Below are positions 43,498 through 52,318 of a stretch of DNA of 64,000 bases, piece by piece. Source of the stretch: Liquorilactobacillus cacaonum DSM 21116 (GTDB taxonomy: Bacteria; Bacillota; Bacilli; Lactobacillales; Lactobacillaceae); NCBI RefSeq assembly GCF_001436735.1, contig NZ_AYZE01000014.1, positions 311,409-375,408 on the forward strand, given 5' to 3'. The notes beneath the pieces are model-generated. The model was given only the letters and a program-made list of their open reading frames with translations, had not been told where the DNA came from and did no database searches. Positions within the stretch are counted from its first letter, which is position 1, and each line of letters begins with the position of its first letter. The position numbers were made by a program, and so were the translations under genes.

Positions 43498-44817
43498 ATG
43501 AGAAATTATATTAGATATTTAGTTTCATTTGAGCACTTTATTAAGAATTGTATGCTTTTTCGTATTATTAATGAAACTTTAGTTTTGCTATTTCCATTCG
43601 TATTAATTGGAACTTATATTGATTTACTTCGAAAGACAGTTTTTGAAAAGAACGGCTTTTTGAACAACATTTACTATGTTAGTACTTGGCTTTTCGGGTT
43701 TAAGTTAATTGGGAATTTTTTGACACTTTTAGACTTGAGTGTAAATGGTGTAATCGCCATAGCAATGGCTTACTTAACAGCTAAAATCACAACAAAAAAA
43801 AATACAAAATATAATCTTGCTGCCAGTTTGACAGCAGTATTTGCCTTTATGATTATGAACTTTAATGGAAGCCATTATTTGAAAAATAATAATCAGCAAG
43901 TTGGTAAATTTCTGGCTACAAATTTCAGTTATAGTGGATGCTTTTGGGCACTAATAGTAGGACTAGTAACTGGGTGGATATTTAACAAATTTTTTAGAGT
44001 TAACCAAGTTGCTTCAGTAATAGATAGTGAGAATCAAGATTTACAGGAATGGCTTGCAACTACTTTGAAACCTGTTGCTATTACATTATTGTTTTTTGGA
44101 ATATGTAGTTGGATGTTTAGTTTATTCAGTAAAGTCGGAGCAAATCATTTGATTACAACGCCAGTTCACCTAGCAGTTTCACATGGATTTTTAATCCCAA
44201 TAGTTGCGATTTTTTCTATTATCTTCAATAATATTCTCTGGTTGTTTGGTATAATTGGATTATTTCAATTCAATGATATTAATGCTGGAAGAACTGTTGA
44301 AAATCTCGAGTATGCAATTCAACATGGTTCGGCATGGGGAGCACCTAACCCAGTAACTTTACATATCTTAATTGACAGTTTTGCAAATATTGGTGGACCT
44401 GGAATGTTATGTGCAATGTTACTTGCGATTCTATGGCGTAGTCGTAATAAGGATCTGAAAACCATTGTACGAGCGATATTTGTTCCAAGTATTTTCAATA
44501 TTACACAGAGTCCATTAGTGGGATTAATCATTTTAAGAAGCCCTGTTTTGGGAATTCCCTTTTTATTAACCCCAGTCGTATCTGTTTTCCTAACATGGCT
44601 AGCACTACATTTTTCTTTGATTGCACCGAGTGTTTATCCTTTAAGTAAGGCAACACCAGGTATTTTAGTTGGTTGGTTAGGAACAGGTGGTACGTGGCAA
44701 TCATTAGTATTTGGAATAGTTAATGTTGTGATTGGAACAATACTGTATCTTCCATTTGTATTGGTTGGAAATATGTCTACTCTAAAGCAAGAACAGGTGA
44801 AGTCAGATGAAAAGTAA
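43498..44817 (+). CDS. PTS sugar transporter EIIC subunit (cellobiose-type), orphan
   Basis: A 439-residue EIIC membrane permease with about ten membrane segments. The region HGSAWGAPNPVTLHILID and FANIGGPGMLCAMLLAI is typical of lactose/cellobiose-family EIIC and carries the sugar-binding pocket. No EIIA or EIIB gene is adjacent, so it would need components encoded elsewhere. ATG at 43498 with AGAAGG upstream is preferred to the longer frame. It overlaps the following hydrolase gene by 11 bp. Confidence 0.85.
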   Translation: MRNYIRYLVSFEHFIKNCMLFRIINETLVLLFPFVLIGTYIDLLRKTVFEKNGFLNNIYYVSTWLFGFKLIGNFLTLLDLSVNGVIAIAMAYLTAKITTKKNTKYNLAASLTAVFAFMIMNFNGSHYLKNNNQQVGKFLATNFSYSGCFWALIVGLVTGWIFNKFFRVNQVASVIDSENQDLQEWLATTLKPVAITLLFFGICSWMFSLFSKVGANHLITTPVHLAVSHGFLIPIVAIFSIIFNNILWLFGIIGLFQFNDINAGRTVENLEYAIQHGSAWGAPNPVTLHILIDSFANIGGPGMLCAMLLAILWRSRNKDLKTIVRAIFVPSIFNITQSPLVGLIILRSPVLGIPFLLTPVVSVFLTWLALHFSLIAPSVYPLSKATPGILVGWLGTGGTWQSLVFGIVNVVIGTILYLPFVLVGNMSTLKQEQVKSDEK

Positions 44818-45667
44818 ATTGTTACGAACTACATTACTAATTATTGTGATAATTGGAATTTGTATTCCTGCATATCAATGGAATCACAGTAATATCGTCC
44901 GACTACGTAATGCTGGTAAAACAAGAATGGCACCAATTATTATGGTTCCAGGTTCTAGCGCAACAAAAAACAGATTTGATAATTTGATTAGTGAATTAGG
45001 TCATGAGGCTCCTCAACAGCATAGTGTGTTAAAGGTTGTTGTTAAAACAGATGGAAAAATCGAGACAACTGGTTCAATTGCCCGTAATGATCAACAACCA
45101 TTTATTGTAGTTAGTTTTCAAAATAATAAGGATGGTAAAAAGAATATTGATTTGCAGTCTAATTGGTTAAACCTTGCATTCAAAGAACTAGTTAAAACTT
45201 ACCATTTTAATCATTTTTCTGCGCTGGGTCATTCCAATGGAGGATTAATTTTGACACTTTTTCTTGAAAAATACTTAAAAGAATCTCCAACTGTTTCCAT
45301 TGATAAATTGATGACGATTGCGACTCCCTATAATATGGAAGAAGAAAATTTGAAAAAGAAAACCGCAATGTTCAATGAATTATATAAATATCGTGATGGA
45401 CTACCTAAATCACTTGTTATGTATTCGATTGCTGGAACAGAAAATTACAATAGTGATGGAACGGTCCCTTATAATAGTGTGAACTTTGCTAAGTATATCT
45501 TTCAAGATAATGTTAAGAATTTCACTGAAATTACGGTTACAGGTGCAAATACAGCTCATTCAGATTTGCCACAAAATAAACAAATTGTTGCGTTAATTGG
45601 ACAATATATTCTGCGTGAAAATTTTAAGCCATCGCAAATACAAGGTAATAATAAAAATAATAATTGA
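44807..45667 (+). CDS. DUF915-family cell-surface alpha/beta hydrolase
   Basis: A 286-residue alpha/beta hydrolase with an N-terminal signal anchor (about residues 5-24). VPGSSATKNRFDNLI forms the oxyanion region, GHSNGG the nucleophile elbow, and NSDGTVPYNSV and a late His in ANTAHSDLPQN supply the triad. DUF915 proteins are extracytoplasmic hydrolases of unknown substrate, common in lactobacilli. The start overlaps the EIIC gene, so the two are co-translated. Confidence 0.87.
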   Translation: MKSKLLRTTLLIIVIIGICIPAYQWNHSNIVRLRNAGKTRMAPIIMVPGSSATKNRFDNLISELGHEAPQQHSVLKVVVKTDGKIETTGSIARNDQQPFIVVSFQNNKDGKKNIDLQSNWLNLAFKELVKTYHFNHFSALGHSNGGLILTLFLEKYLKESPTVSIDKLMTIATPYNMEEENLKKKTAMFNELYKYRDGLPKSLVMYSIAGTENYNSDGTVPYNSVNFAKYIFQDNVKNFTEITVTGANTAHSDLPQNKQIVALIGQYILRENFKPSQIQGNNKNNN

Positions 45668-45683
45668 AATTTAAGGAGAAAAC

Positions 45684-46154
45684 ATGGGATACAAGGTTAA
45701 TTTTAAAGACATAGAAATTGTTGGATTAGAACAATCTCCATATGCAGCTTCTTTAGCTGGATTGAGAGCTAATGAGGCACGTTATTTTTGGAATAAGTTT
45801 AAATTTGAATACACAGTTTTCCCAGCTGAAAAAATGGAAAAGCAAGTTGAATGGTTGGCTAAAATATTAAAAGAAGAAAAAGATATTATAATTCATTCGA
45901 AAGTTTTAGAGGTCGCAATATACGAGGATGAAAATATTTATTGGCCTGATTTTATTTTCGAAAATGGGATGATTTTGAATGTATTATATGAAAAAGAGGG
46001 TGAAAAACCAAAAAGGGCTGTTGGAATTAAGCTTTGTCAAGATATGGAGATTCCAGCGGAGCTAAAAGATAAATTTAATTTTGCACGTCAACGTTCAAAA
46101 TTAGCAGGTGAGATTCGTGGAAGTTATTTCAAATTAAAAAATAAATGGATGTAA
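45684..46154 (+). CDS. Conserved hypothetical protein
   Basis: A 156-residue soluble protein I do not recognise. It has an opening NFKDIEIVGLEQSPYAASL and a middle region rich in acidic and aromatic residues. It lacks a signal sequence or transmembrane segment. AAGGAG precedes the ATG, 16 bp after the hydrolase, so it is probably in the same operon as the EIIC and hydrolase. Confidence 0.6.
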   Translation: MGYKVNFKDIEIVGLEQSPYAASLAGLRANEARYFWNKFKFEYTVFPAEKMEKQVEWLAKILKEEKDIIIHSKVLEVAIYEDENIYWPDFIFENGMILNVLYEKEGEKPKRAVGIKLCQDMEIPAELKDKFNFARQRSKLAGEIRGSYFKLKNKWM

Positions 46155-46157
46155 ATT

Positions 46158-46205
46158 AATAGTGGGGCTAGACCAAAATGTTATTTTGGCTTAGTTCCAC
46201 TATTT
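46158..46205. terminator. Bidirectional terminator with a 22-bp stem
   Basis: Arms 46158-46179 and 46183-46205, with the ACCAAAAT/ATTTTGG apex and a T-rich tail, between the hypothetical gene and convergent gap. Confidence 0.8.
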
Positions 46206-46245
46206 TAATATGGTTTATTCTGTTTATAAATATTCGGTTCTTTGA

Positions 46246-47247
46246 TTATAGTTGTGCAAAATATTTCAAAGTTCTAACAGGTTGAGAAGTATATGACATC
46301 TCGTTATCATACCAAGCTACAGTTTTAACAAGTTGTTTTCCACTAGATTCCATTACCTTTGTCTGCGTTTCATCAAAGAGAGACCCATAGGTTATACCGA
46401 TGACATCTGATGAGACAATTAAATCACGGTTGTACCCAAATGATTCGTCTGTGGCAGCTTGCATTGCGTTGTTTATTTCTGCAACCGAGACCTTCTTTTC
46501 AAGAACCGTATAAAGTTCAGTTAAAGAACCTGCCTTTACAGGAACACGTTGTGAAACACCATCTAACTTGCCATCTAGCTCAGGAATAACTTGACCAATT
46601 GCTTTTGCAGCACCTGTCGAAGTTGGAACAATATTTTCGGCAGCTGCTCTTGCACGTCGGAAGTCTCCTTTACGATGAGGGCCATCAAGCGTCATCTGAT
46701 CACCAGTATAAGCGTGGATTGTTGTCATTAGACCTTCAACAATTCCAAAGTTTTTGTTCAAAACATCTGCCATTGGAGCAAGTGAATTAGTTGTACATGA
46801 AGCACCCGAAATAATGGTATCTTTATTTGTTAAACTCTTATGATTGGTGTTGAACACAATTGTCGGGACATCGTTACCAGCAAAAGCAGAAATTAAGACT
46901 CTTTTTGCACCAGCAGTGATATGTGCGCTTGCTTTTTTTCTTGAAGTAAAGAATCCAGTACATTCAAGGACGATATCAATTCCAAGTTTGTTCCAAGGCA
47001 ATGTTGAGGGATCTTGTTGTGCAAACACCTCAATTTCGTGACTATCTGCAATCAACTTACTTTCTGTTGATAATACTGTACCTGAATATTTGCCTTGAGT
47101 TGTGTCATATTTTAGTAGATTTGCAAGCATTTTAACATCTGTCAAATCATTGATTGCAATAACTTCGATTCCTTTAATTTTTTGGATTCTTCTAAAAGCC
47201 AATCTTCCAATTCTACCAAACCCATTTATTGCAACTTTTACAGTCAT
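46246..47247 (-). CDS. gap: Glyceraldehyde-3-phosphate dehydrogenase
   Basis: Glycolytic NAD-dependent GAPDH, 333 residues. The Rossmann motif [13 protein letters not shown] opens the protein; [13 protein letters not shown] contains the catalytic Cys, and [19 protein letters not shown] and [11 protein letters not shown] bind substrate. AGGAGG (GGAGGAATG) precedes the ATG. It is not followed by pgk or tpi, and it is divergent from an AraC-type regulator, so it may be a second copy or a specially regulated gap. Confidence 0.95.
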   Translation of the reverse strand: MTVKVAINGFGRIGRLAFRRIQKIKGIEVIAINDLTDVKMLANLLKYDTTQGKYSGTVLSTESKLIADSHEIEVFAQQDPSTLPWNKLGIDIVLECTGFFTSRKKASAHITAGAKRVLISAFAGNDVPTIVFNTNHKSLTNKDTIISGASCTTNSLAPMADVLNKNFGIVEGLMTTIHAYTGDQMTLDGPHRKGDFRRARAAAENIVPTSTGAAKAIGQVIPELDGKLDGVSQRVPVKAGSLTELYTVLEKKVSVAEINNAMQAATDESFGYNRDLIVSSDVIGITYGSLFDETQTKVMESSGKQLVKTVAWYDNEMSYTSQPVRTLKYFAQL

Positions 47248-47287
47248 AATTACATTCCTCCATTTATTTTTACTTGACTACTCCAAA

Positions 47288-47334
47288 AGTATAGTTGATA
47301 CTTCAAAGTGAAGTAATATGTAAAACGAAGTAAT
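47288..47334. promoter_or_regulatory. Operator region between gap and the AraC-type regulator
   Basis: On the minus strand TTACTT (47311-47316) and TATACT (47288-47293) form a gap promoter with 17 bp spacing. The palindrome TACTTC-AAAGT-GAAGTA (47299-47315) occupies that spacer, and GAAGTAAT recurs at 47310-47317 and 47327-47334, one 17-bp step apart. Confidence 0.5.
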
Positions 47335-47369
47335 TAACTATATTTTTTGCAAAAAATGGAGTGAAAATC

Positions 47370-48221
47370 ATGGCACAAAAGGACCGTTATAAAAATCGTT
47401 TCGTTAATATTGATTATATTGTCAATAATGATTTGGATATTCAAAATGAGGATGGTTATTGGTTAACACTGGTTTCGACAGGTTCTTTTGAAGCAGTTTT
47501 AAATGGAGTTATCCGAAAAGTAGATTCTCCAAGTCTGATGTGCTTGACACAACAAGATATATTGCAAATTACAAAAAAAACAAAAGTGGTAGCAACCACG
47601 ATTAAGTTTGATAATGAATTCTTGTGTACTTTACGAGTTTCGGAAAAGAAATATTTGGAGTCCAATAAGCCAAGTATAAAAGCGGGAATGCAACTCTTTA
47701 AAAAGCGCACTACAAATTGTGGAATATATCAAATCAATACCAAAATATATCCTAAAATTCTAGAAAAGTTTTTGATTGCAGGTGGTGAAATACAGGTTCA
47801 AAGTGATGAATTTTGGGTTTGCCGGATTAAAAAAAATTTGATTGAATTACTTTCACTAGTGGATGAACTTGAAAAAAATCAGGAGAAGAGTCCACTTAAT
47901 CTCGCACTAAATTATATTCACGCTAATTATGCTGAAAAAATTACGCTTGATAAACTGTTACAAGTGTCTTTGCTAAATCGAGATTCTTTGAATAAGATAT
48001 TTAGAAAAAACTTTAAGTGTACTGCGTTACAGTATTTGCAGCAGTATCGAATTAAAATTGCAAAGGAGCTGTTGACGCATACTGGATTGAGTTTAAATGA
48101 AATTGCAATTGCTACCGGTTTTTCTTACGATACATATTTTATTAAAAAATTTGAAAAATTAGTTCGGCAAAAACCTACAGACTTTCGCAGAAAAACACGC
48201 AAATTAGCTGCTTACCAATGA
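47370..48221 (+). CDS. AraC-family transcriptional regulator
   Basis: A 283-residue regulator with an N-terminal cupin-like sensing domain and a C-terminal AraC double HTH (about residues 180-280): EKITLDKLLQVSLLNRDSLNKIF, LNEIAIATGFSYDTYFIKKF and PTDFRR. The start is ATG 47370 with GGAG eight bases upstream; the in-frame GTG at 47361 overlaps that site. Divergent from gap and separated by the operator region, so it is the obvious candidate regulator of gap. Confidence 0.85.
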   Translation: MAQKDRYKNRFVNIDYIVNNDLDIQNEDGYWLTLVSTGSFEAVLNGVIRKVDSPSLMCLTQQDILQITKKTKVVATTIKFDNEFLCTLRVSEKKYLESNKPSIKAGMQLFKKRTTNCGIYQINTKIYPKILEKFLIAGGEIQVQSDEFWVCRIKKNLIELLSLVDELEKNQEKSPLNLALNYIHANYAEKITLDKLLQVSLLNRDSLNKIFRKNFKCTALQYLQQYRIKIAKELLTHTGLSLNEIAIATGFSYDTYFIKKFEKLVRQKPTDFRRKTRKLAAYQ

Positions 48222-48252
48222 AAATATATATTAAAAAAGTAGGTGAAAAAAT

Positions 48253-49077
48253 ATGAGTGATTATTTGGGATTTTCATTAAAGAAGGCAAGACAGAAACTT
48301 AAGTTAACACAAAAAAATGCATCGGAAGGAATTTGCGCACAATCGATGCTTTCTGCAATTGAAAATGATAAATATATTCCAAATGCAATGCTTTTAATCA
48401 AACTATGCAAACGACTTAATATTAGTTTAGATGAAATTAACTTGGTGAAAAATTTTGAAATTGCCACTAATCATGATATAAATACACAGCTAAATGAGTT
48501 ATGTAATAATCATGCTTATGGAGAACTAAAAAATTTTTTGCTTGATGATAGTGTAATTGAACAAATTCAAACTGCCACTCAACTTCAATCTTATTATTAT
48601 TACTTGGGAGTTGCAGTTTATCAGATTGATAATAATTTAGATGAAACTAAAAGAAATTTAAAATTATCATTGTCGAGCGATGAAAGTAAAAAAAGTAACA
48701 CTCAAAAAAGTTTAGCACTTATTTCATTAGGACTTATTAATGCAAAACAAGGGAATTCAACTGAGACAAATAGGTTATTAAAGGAGGCAGTAACTTCTTT
48801 GGATGATCTTGAGTATGAAGAAAATTTAAACGTGATCTATTATCTTGCTGCCTTGATATATTTTGAGTTAGAAAATATGAATAAGGCAACGTTTTTGATA
48901 GAAAAAGCAATTGTTTATATTACAAACCATAATTCTCATTATATGTTAGCGAATTGTTACTACTTAATGGCTTGCATTGCAAAAAAAAGTGGTGAAACGG
49001 ATAAACAACAAGAAGCACAGGGAAAAAGTAGCTTTCTAAATGAACTATTTGGGGAAAAGCTTAACGAGAATTTATGA
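48253..49077 (+). CDS. XRE-HTH/TPR transcriptional regulator (Rgg/PlcR-like)
   Basis: A 274-residue protein with an N-terminal HTH (SLKKARQKLKLTQKNASEGI, AIENDKYIPNAMLL) and a long helical repeat region (about residues 75-260) resembling TPRs of RRNPP-type regulators. Some of these bind short peptide pheromones, but no pheromone gene is visible here. It follows the AraC-type gene by 31 bp and could be co-transcribed. Confidence 0.8.
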   Translation: MSDYLGFSLKKARQKLKLTQKNASEGICAQSMLSAIENDKYIPNAMLLIKLCKRLNISLDEINLVKNFEIATNHDINTQLNELCNNHAYGELKNFLLDDSVIEQIQTATQLQSYYYYLGVAVYQIDNNLDETKRNLKLSLSSDESKKSNTQKSLALISLGLINAKQGNSTETNRLLKEAVTSLDDLEYEENLNVIYYLAALIYFELENMNKATFLIEKAIVYITNHNSHYMLANCYYLMACIAKKSGETDKQQEAQGKSSFLNELFGEKLNENL

Positions 49078-49151
49078 ATTATCAGAATACTGATTATCAA
49101 TTAAAAACATAATTATATATATTAAGACTATCAAATAAGGAGGTCTTAATT

Positions 49152-49565
49152 ATGGAGCAAAAATTATTTACAAATAAAGTGGTGCTCAATGCAGATATTG
49201 ATAAGGTCAAAAATGTATTAAATAATCCTGTTAATTTAATCAGATGGGTGCCCGAAATTTCAGATGTTACAAATACAGCAGATGGTTTTGCGATAACCCG
49301 GACAGAAAAAGCAATTAATAAAAATGAGGTAATTTCTGTAGTTAATAAAGATAATGAGATTGAATATCAGAGTGTAGGTGACAAAATAAAGTATAGAATT
49401 TTGTTTTCTTTGGGTAATGAGAATGAGCAGTGTGTGATTAAAGAAAAAGTTTACGTATCAGAAGAATTAGGGATTAAATTACCATTTAAATTGTTAAAAC
49501 CGATTGTGAAACATGCATTTAAAATAAATTTACAACATCTAGCAATGTTTATTGAAAAAAATTAA
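49152..49565 (+). CDS. SRPBCC-superfamily protein
   Basis: A 137-residue START/Bet v 1-like protein (polyketide cyclase/SRPBCC fold): KVVLNADIDKVKNVLNNPVNLIRWVPEISDV is the usual opening, with a beta-rich core and a C-terminal helix. Ligand or substrate unknown. GGAGG lies upstream of the ATG. It is followed by a terminator of the GGTCAAA type. Confidence 0.75.
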   Translation: MEQKLFTNKVVLNADIDKVKNVLNNPVNLIRWVPEISDVTNTADGFAITRTEKAINKNEVISVVNKDNEIEYQSVGDKIKYRILFSLGNENEQCVIKEKVYVSEELGIKLPFKLLKPIVKHAFKINLQHLAMFIEKN

Positions 49566-49583
49566 TAATTAACTTAAAAAGAC

Positions 49584-49617
49584 TGGGTCAAAGCATAATT
49601 TTGACTCAATTTTTTTT
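49584..49617 (+). terminator. Terminator with TGGGTCAAA/TTTGACTCA stem
   Basis: TGGGTCAAA (49584-49592) pairs with TTTGACTCA (49600-49608), followed by an eight-T run, between convergent genes. Confidence 0.75.
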
Positions 49618-49619
49618 AC

Positions 49620-50480
49620 TTAATGGTCTGCTAGTACTGTTGTTACAAGTTTTTTTAAACTATTGGCATTTGTAGAATAATTAAGATATTCAAAGATTTC
49701 AATGTTTTCATTAATTTCTTTCATACATTCGCTTTTTTCGGGATGAAGTTTTAAATCTGCTAGGGCCACTAAAACATTAGATATTATAAGATAATGTAGC
49801 TTTTTGCTATTATGTGCCTTCAATTGAGCTTTTTTTGCATATTCTAATGCAGATTTATATTCTTTTTTTCTTAAGGCAAGCTCAGTAATATTATTAAAAA
49901 AAAGGATTACTTTTTCGATATATCCAGAAAAATTTAATTTTTTTGTTTTTTCCTCAAATTGTCTAGCAAGTATTTTGGCAATATCAAAATCAGCCAGAAA
50001 AATTGAATTAGCTAATGTTCTAATCTCGAATTCATGCCAATTTTTACAAGCCAATAGATAGTTGAAAATGAATTGATAGTTGTCAATAGTAACAAATCCT
50101 TTGTTTGTAAATTCAACTAGTCCAAGCATATTAAGTCGTTTGATTTTAAGTCTAATACTTCGTTTAGCTATATCATCAGTAAAAACATCCTCTAAATAAT
50201 TAGCGAGTTCATTAATTTTTTGTTCCGTGGATAATTGATTTGTTTTCTCAATATACACTCTATCAATGAGTGAGTAGTTATTACCCAGTTCTGTTTGAAA
50301 CTCCATCAAAGAGATATCAAGATTCTGTAATAATCCAAGAAGTTTATCGTAAGAAGGAAAATATTTACCATGTTCTAAATCCGAAAGATGTGATCGCGAT
50401 ATTACATTTCTTGCAATCGTTTCTTGTGTTAAATTTTTATCGACTCTTATTTTTTTAAGCAAAAATCCTATATTTTCCAT
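49620..50480 (-). CDS. XRE-HTH/TPR transcriptional regulator (Rgg/MutR-like)
   Basis: A 286-residue HTH protein: N-terminal HTH (IGFLLKKIRVDKNLTQETIA, SRSHLSDLEHGKYFPSYDKL) and a long helical C-terminal region (about 75-285) as in Rgg/GadR/MutR regulators. ATG at 50478-50480 is eight bases after GAGG; a longer frame upstream is not supported. It is divergent from galE, so it may control the galE/RmlC-like pair. Related in design but not close in sequence to the regulator at 48253. Confidence 0.78.
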   Translation of the reverse strand: MENIGFLLKKIRVDKNLTQETIARNVISRSHLSDLEHGKYFPSYDKLLGLLQNLDISLMEFQTELGNNYSLIDRVYIEKTNQLSTEQKINELANYLEDVFTDDIAKRSIRLKIKRLNMLGLVEFTNKGFVTIDNYQFIFNYLLACKNWHEFEIRTLANSIFLADFDIAKILARQFEEKTKKLNFSGYIEKVILFFNNITELALRKKEYKSALEYAKKAQLKAHNSKKLHYLIISNVLVALADLKLHPEKSECMKEINENIEIFEYLNYSTNANSLKKLVTTVLADH

Positions 50481-50583
50481 TATCTTTACCTCAATTGTCG
50501 GAATAAGTAACAAAATATACTATTTACCTTATTATATCTTAGACTTTTATTGAAAAGAAGTCTTTTATAAAGGAGTAATGGTG

Positions 50584-51573
50584 ATGAGTATACTTGTTTT
50601 GGGTGGTGCTGGTTATATCGGATCACATATGGTAAGAAAGTTATTAGATGAAAATGAGGATGTTGTTGTAATAGACAATTTATCGAATGGTCATGTAAAG
50701 GCAATTGATAAACGTGCATTTTTTATTAAGGGGGATATCCGTGATAAAGACATATTAAAGCTAGTATTTGGGAATTTTAAAATTGACACAGTTTTTCATT
50801 TTTGTGCAGATATGCAGATTCCTGAATCACTAAAATTTCCAAACAAATATTTTGATAATAATGTTTATGGACTGATTGCTTTAATTGATGTTATGAAGGA
50901 TTTTAAAATTGATAAATTAATTTTTTCATCTTCAGCTGCTGTATATGGTATTCCTAAAAAAAGTCCAATCCTTGAAAATTCTGATAAAAATCCAATTAAT
51001 CCCTATGGACTAACTAAACTGATGATGGAGCAAATAATGAGTTGGGATGGAGCTGCATATGGAATTAACTGGGTATCATTTCGTTATTTTAATGTAGCAG
51101 GAGCTCAGTTAGATAGTAGTATTGGAGAAGCCCATTCTCCAGAATCACATCTGATTCCAATTGTACTTGAAGCAGCAGCCCATAAACGAGATTATGTTTC
51201 TATGTGTGGAAATGATTATCAAACAAGAGATGGATATAATATTCGCGACTATGTTCACATACTTGACCTTGTCGAAGCTCATTTTCTTGGCTTAAAATAT
51301 TTGCGAACTGGTGGGAACAGTGATGTTTTTAATATAGGTTCAAAAAAGGGATACTCAGTCAAAGAAATTGTAAATGCTATAAAAGAACGAACAGGCATTG
51401 ATTTTAAAGTGGTAGATGCTCCAAGACGCGGTGGTGATCCAGATGAACTTGTAGCAGATAGTACAAAAATTAGACGGATACTTGGATGGAATCCTAAATA
51501 TAGTGATTTAAATAGTATTATTGACTCATCTTGGAGTTGGTTAAGAAAAAATCCTAATGGTTTCAAAAAATAA
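50584..51573 (+). CDS. galE: UDP-glucose 4-epimerase
   Basis: Extended SDR of 329 residues interconverting UDP-glucose and UDP-galactose. The NAD motif GGAGYIGSH opens the protein; SSSAAVYG and the catalytic Tyr-Lys in NPYGLTKLMMEQ are intact; NVFNIG-like and the DPDELVAD end also match. ATG at 50584 has AAGGAG eight bases upstream (a second ATG at 50578 is too close). No galKT genes are nearby; it pairs instead with the RmlC-like gene, so another NDP-sugar substrate is possible. Confidence 0.9.
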   Translation: MSILVLGGAGYIGSHMVRKLLDENEDVVVIDNLSNGHVKAIDKRAFFIKGDIRDKDILKLVFGNFKIDTVFHFCADMQIPESLKFPNKYFDNNVYGLIALIDVMKDFKIDKLIFSSSAAVYGIPKKSPILENSDKNPINPYGLTKLMMEQIMSWDGAAYGINWVSFRYFNVAGAQLDSSIGEAHSPESHLIPIVLEAAAHKRDYVSMCGNDYQTRDGYNIRDYVHILDLVEAHFLGLKYLRTGGNSDVFNIGSKKGYSVKEIVNAIKERTGIDFKVVDAPRRGGDPDELVADSTKIRRILGWNPKYSDLNSIIDSSWSWLRKNPNGFKK

Positions 51574-51624
51574 AAATATGTAGATTAATTTTAAATTGAT
51601 AAATGGAAAGATTGGTGAATTTAA

Positions 51625-52191
51625 ATGCAAACAAAAACTAATTCAGTAGCTGTGTTAGATTCAAAAATAGAAGGGCTAAAAATTATTAGTGCTAAAATGG
51701 TTACTGACAATCGAGGAACTGTTAGGGAACTTTACCGGAAAAGTATTTACAGCAACTATTTGAAAATTGCAGATTTTTCATGGTCACAGATTAATTTAAC
51801 TCGAACTAATTATGGCGCAGTTCGAGGCCTACACGGAGAAAATATGTCAAAGCTAGTTACAGTGGCATTTGGCTCTGCCTTTGGAGTGTACGTGGATACA
51901 AGAAATAGCAGCAAAACAAGAGGAAAAGTGGTAACAGTTAGTTTGGTACCAGGTGTTCAGGTTTTTGTTCCAGAAGGAGTATGTAATGGATTTCAAGCTC
52001 TCGAAGATAATACAGAGTATCTCTATTTCTTTGATAATGAATGGAGTTCTGAAATTTCTGGAGTGGCTTTAAGTCCCTTAGATGATGAGTTAAAAATAAA
52101 GTGGCCAATTCCTATTGATTCAAATAATCGAGGACAAATATCGTTAAAAGATGTTAATGCTCCAAATTTTAGAGAACTTATCAGAAAATAA
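51625..52191 (+). CDS. RmlC-like sugar 3,5-epimerase-family protein (atypical)
   Basis: A 188-residue cupin of the dTDP-4-dehydrorhamnose 3,5-epimerase family. KMVTDNRGTVRELYRKS, AVRGLHGE (catalytic His retained) and VFVPEGVCNGFQALEDNTEYLY are recognisable. Where RmlC normally has FAHGF, this protein has VCNGF, so the second conserved His is Asn; the usual Y-K-C pair after EYLY is also altered. It follows galE by 51 bp in the same direction. It may epimerise a different sugar or be inactive. Confidence 0.75.
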   Translation: MQTKTNSVAVLDSKIEGLKIISAKMVTDNRGTVRELYRKSIYSNYLKIADFSWSQINLTRTNYGAVRGLHGENMSKLVTVAFGSAFGVYVDTRNSSKTRGKVVTVSLVPGVQVFVPEGVCNGFQALEDNTEYLYFFDNEWSSEISGVALSPLDDELKIKWPIPIDSNNRGQISLKDVNAPNFRELIRK

Positions 52192-52318
52192 TTTTTACCA
52201 AAATTAGATGAATGGTAAAACAATTATAATTGTTTACTACAACTTATTTTTGTAGAATTAGCGTGGTTGATATAAGATGGAGAAGTAGCCATGTGATTTC
52301 AAGAAGGGAATGAGTGTA

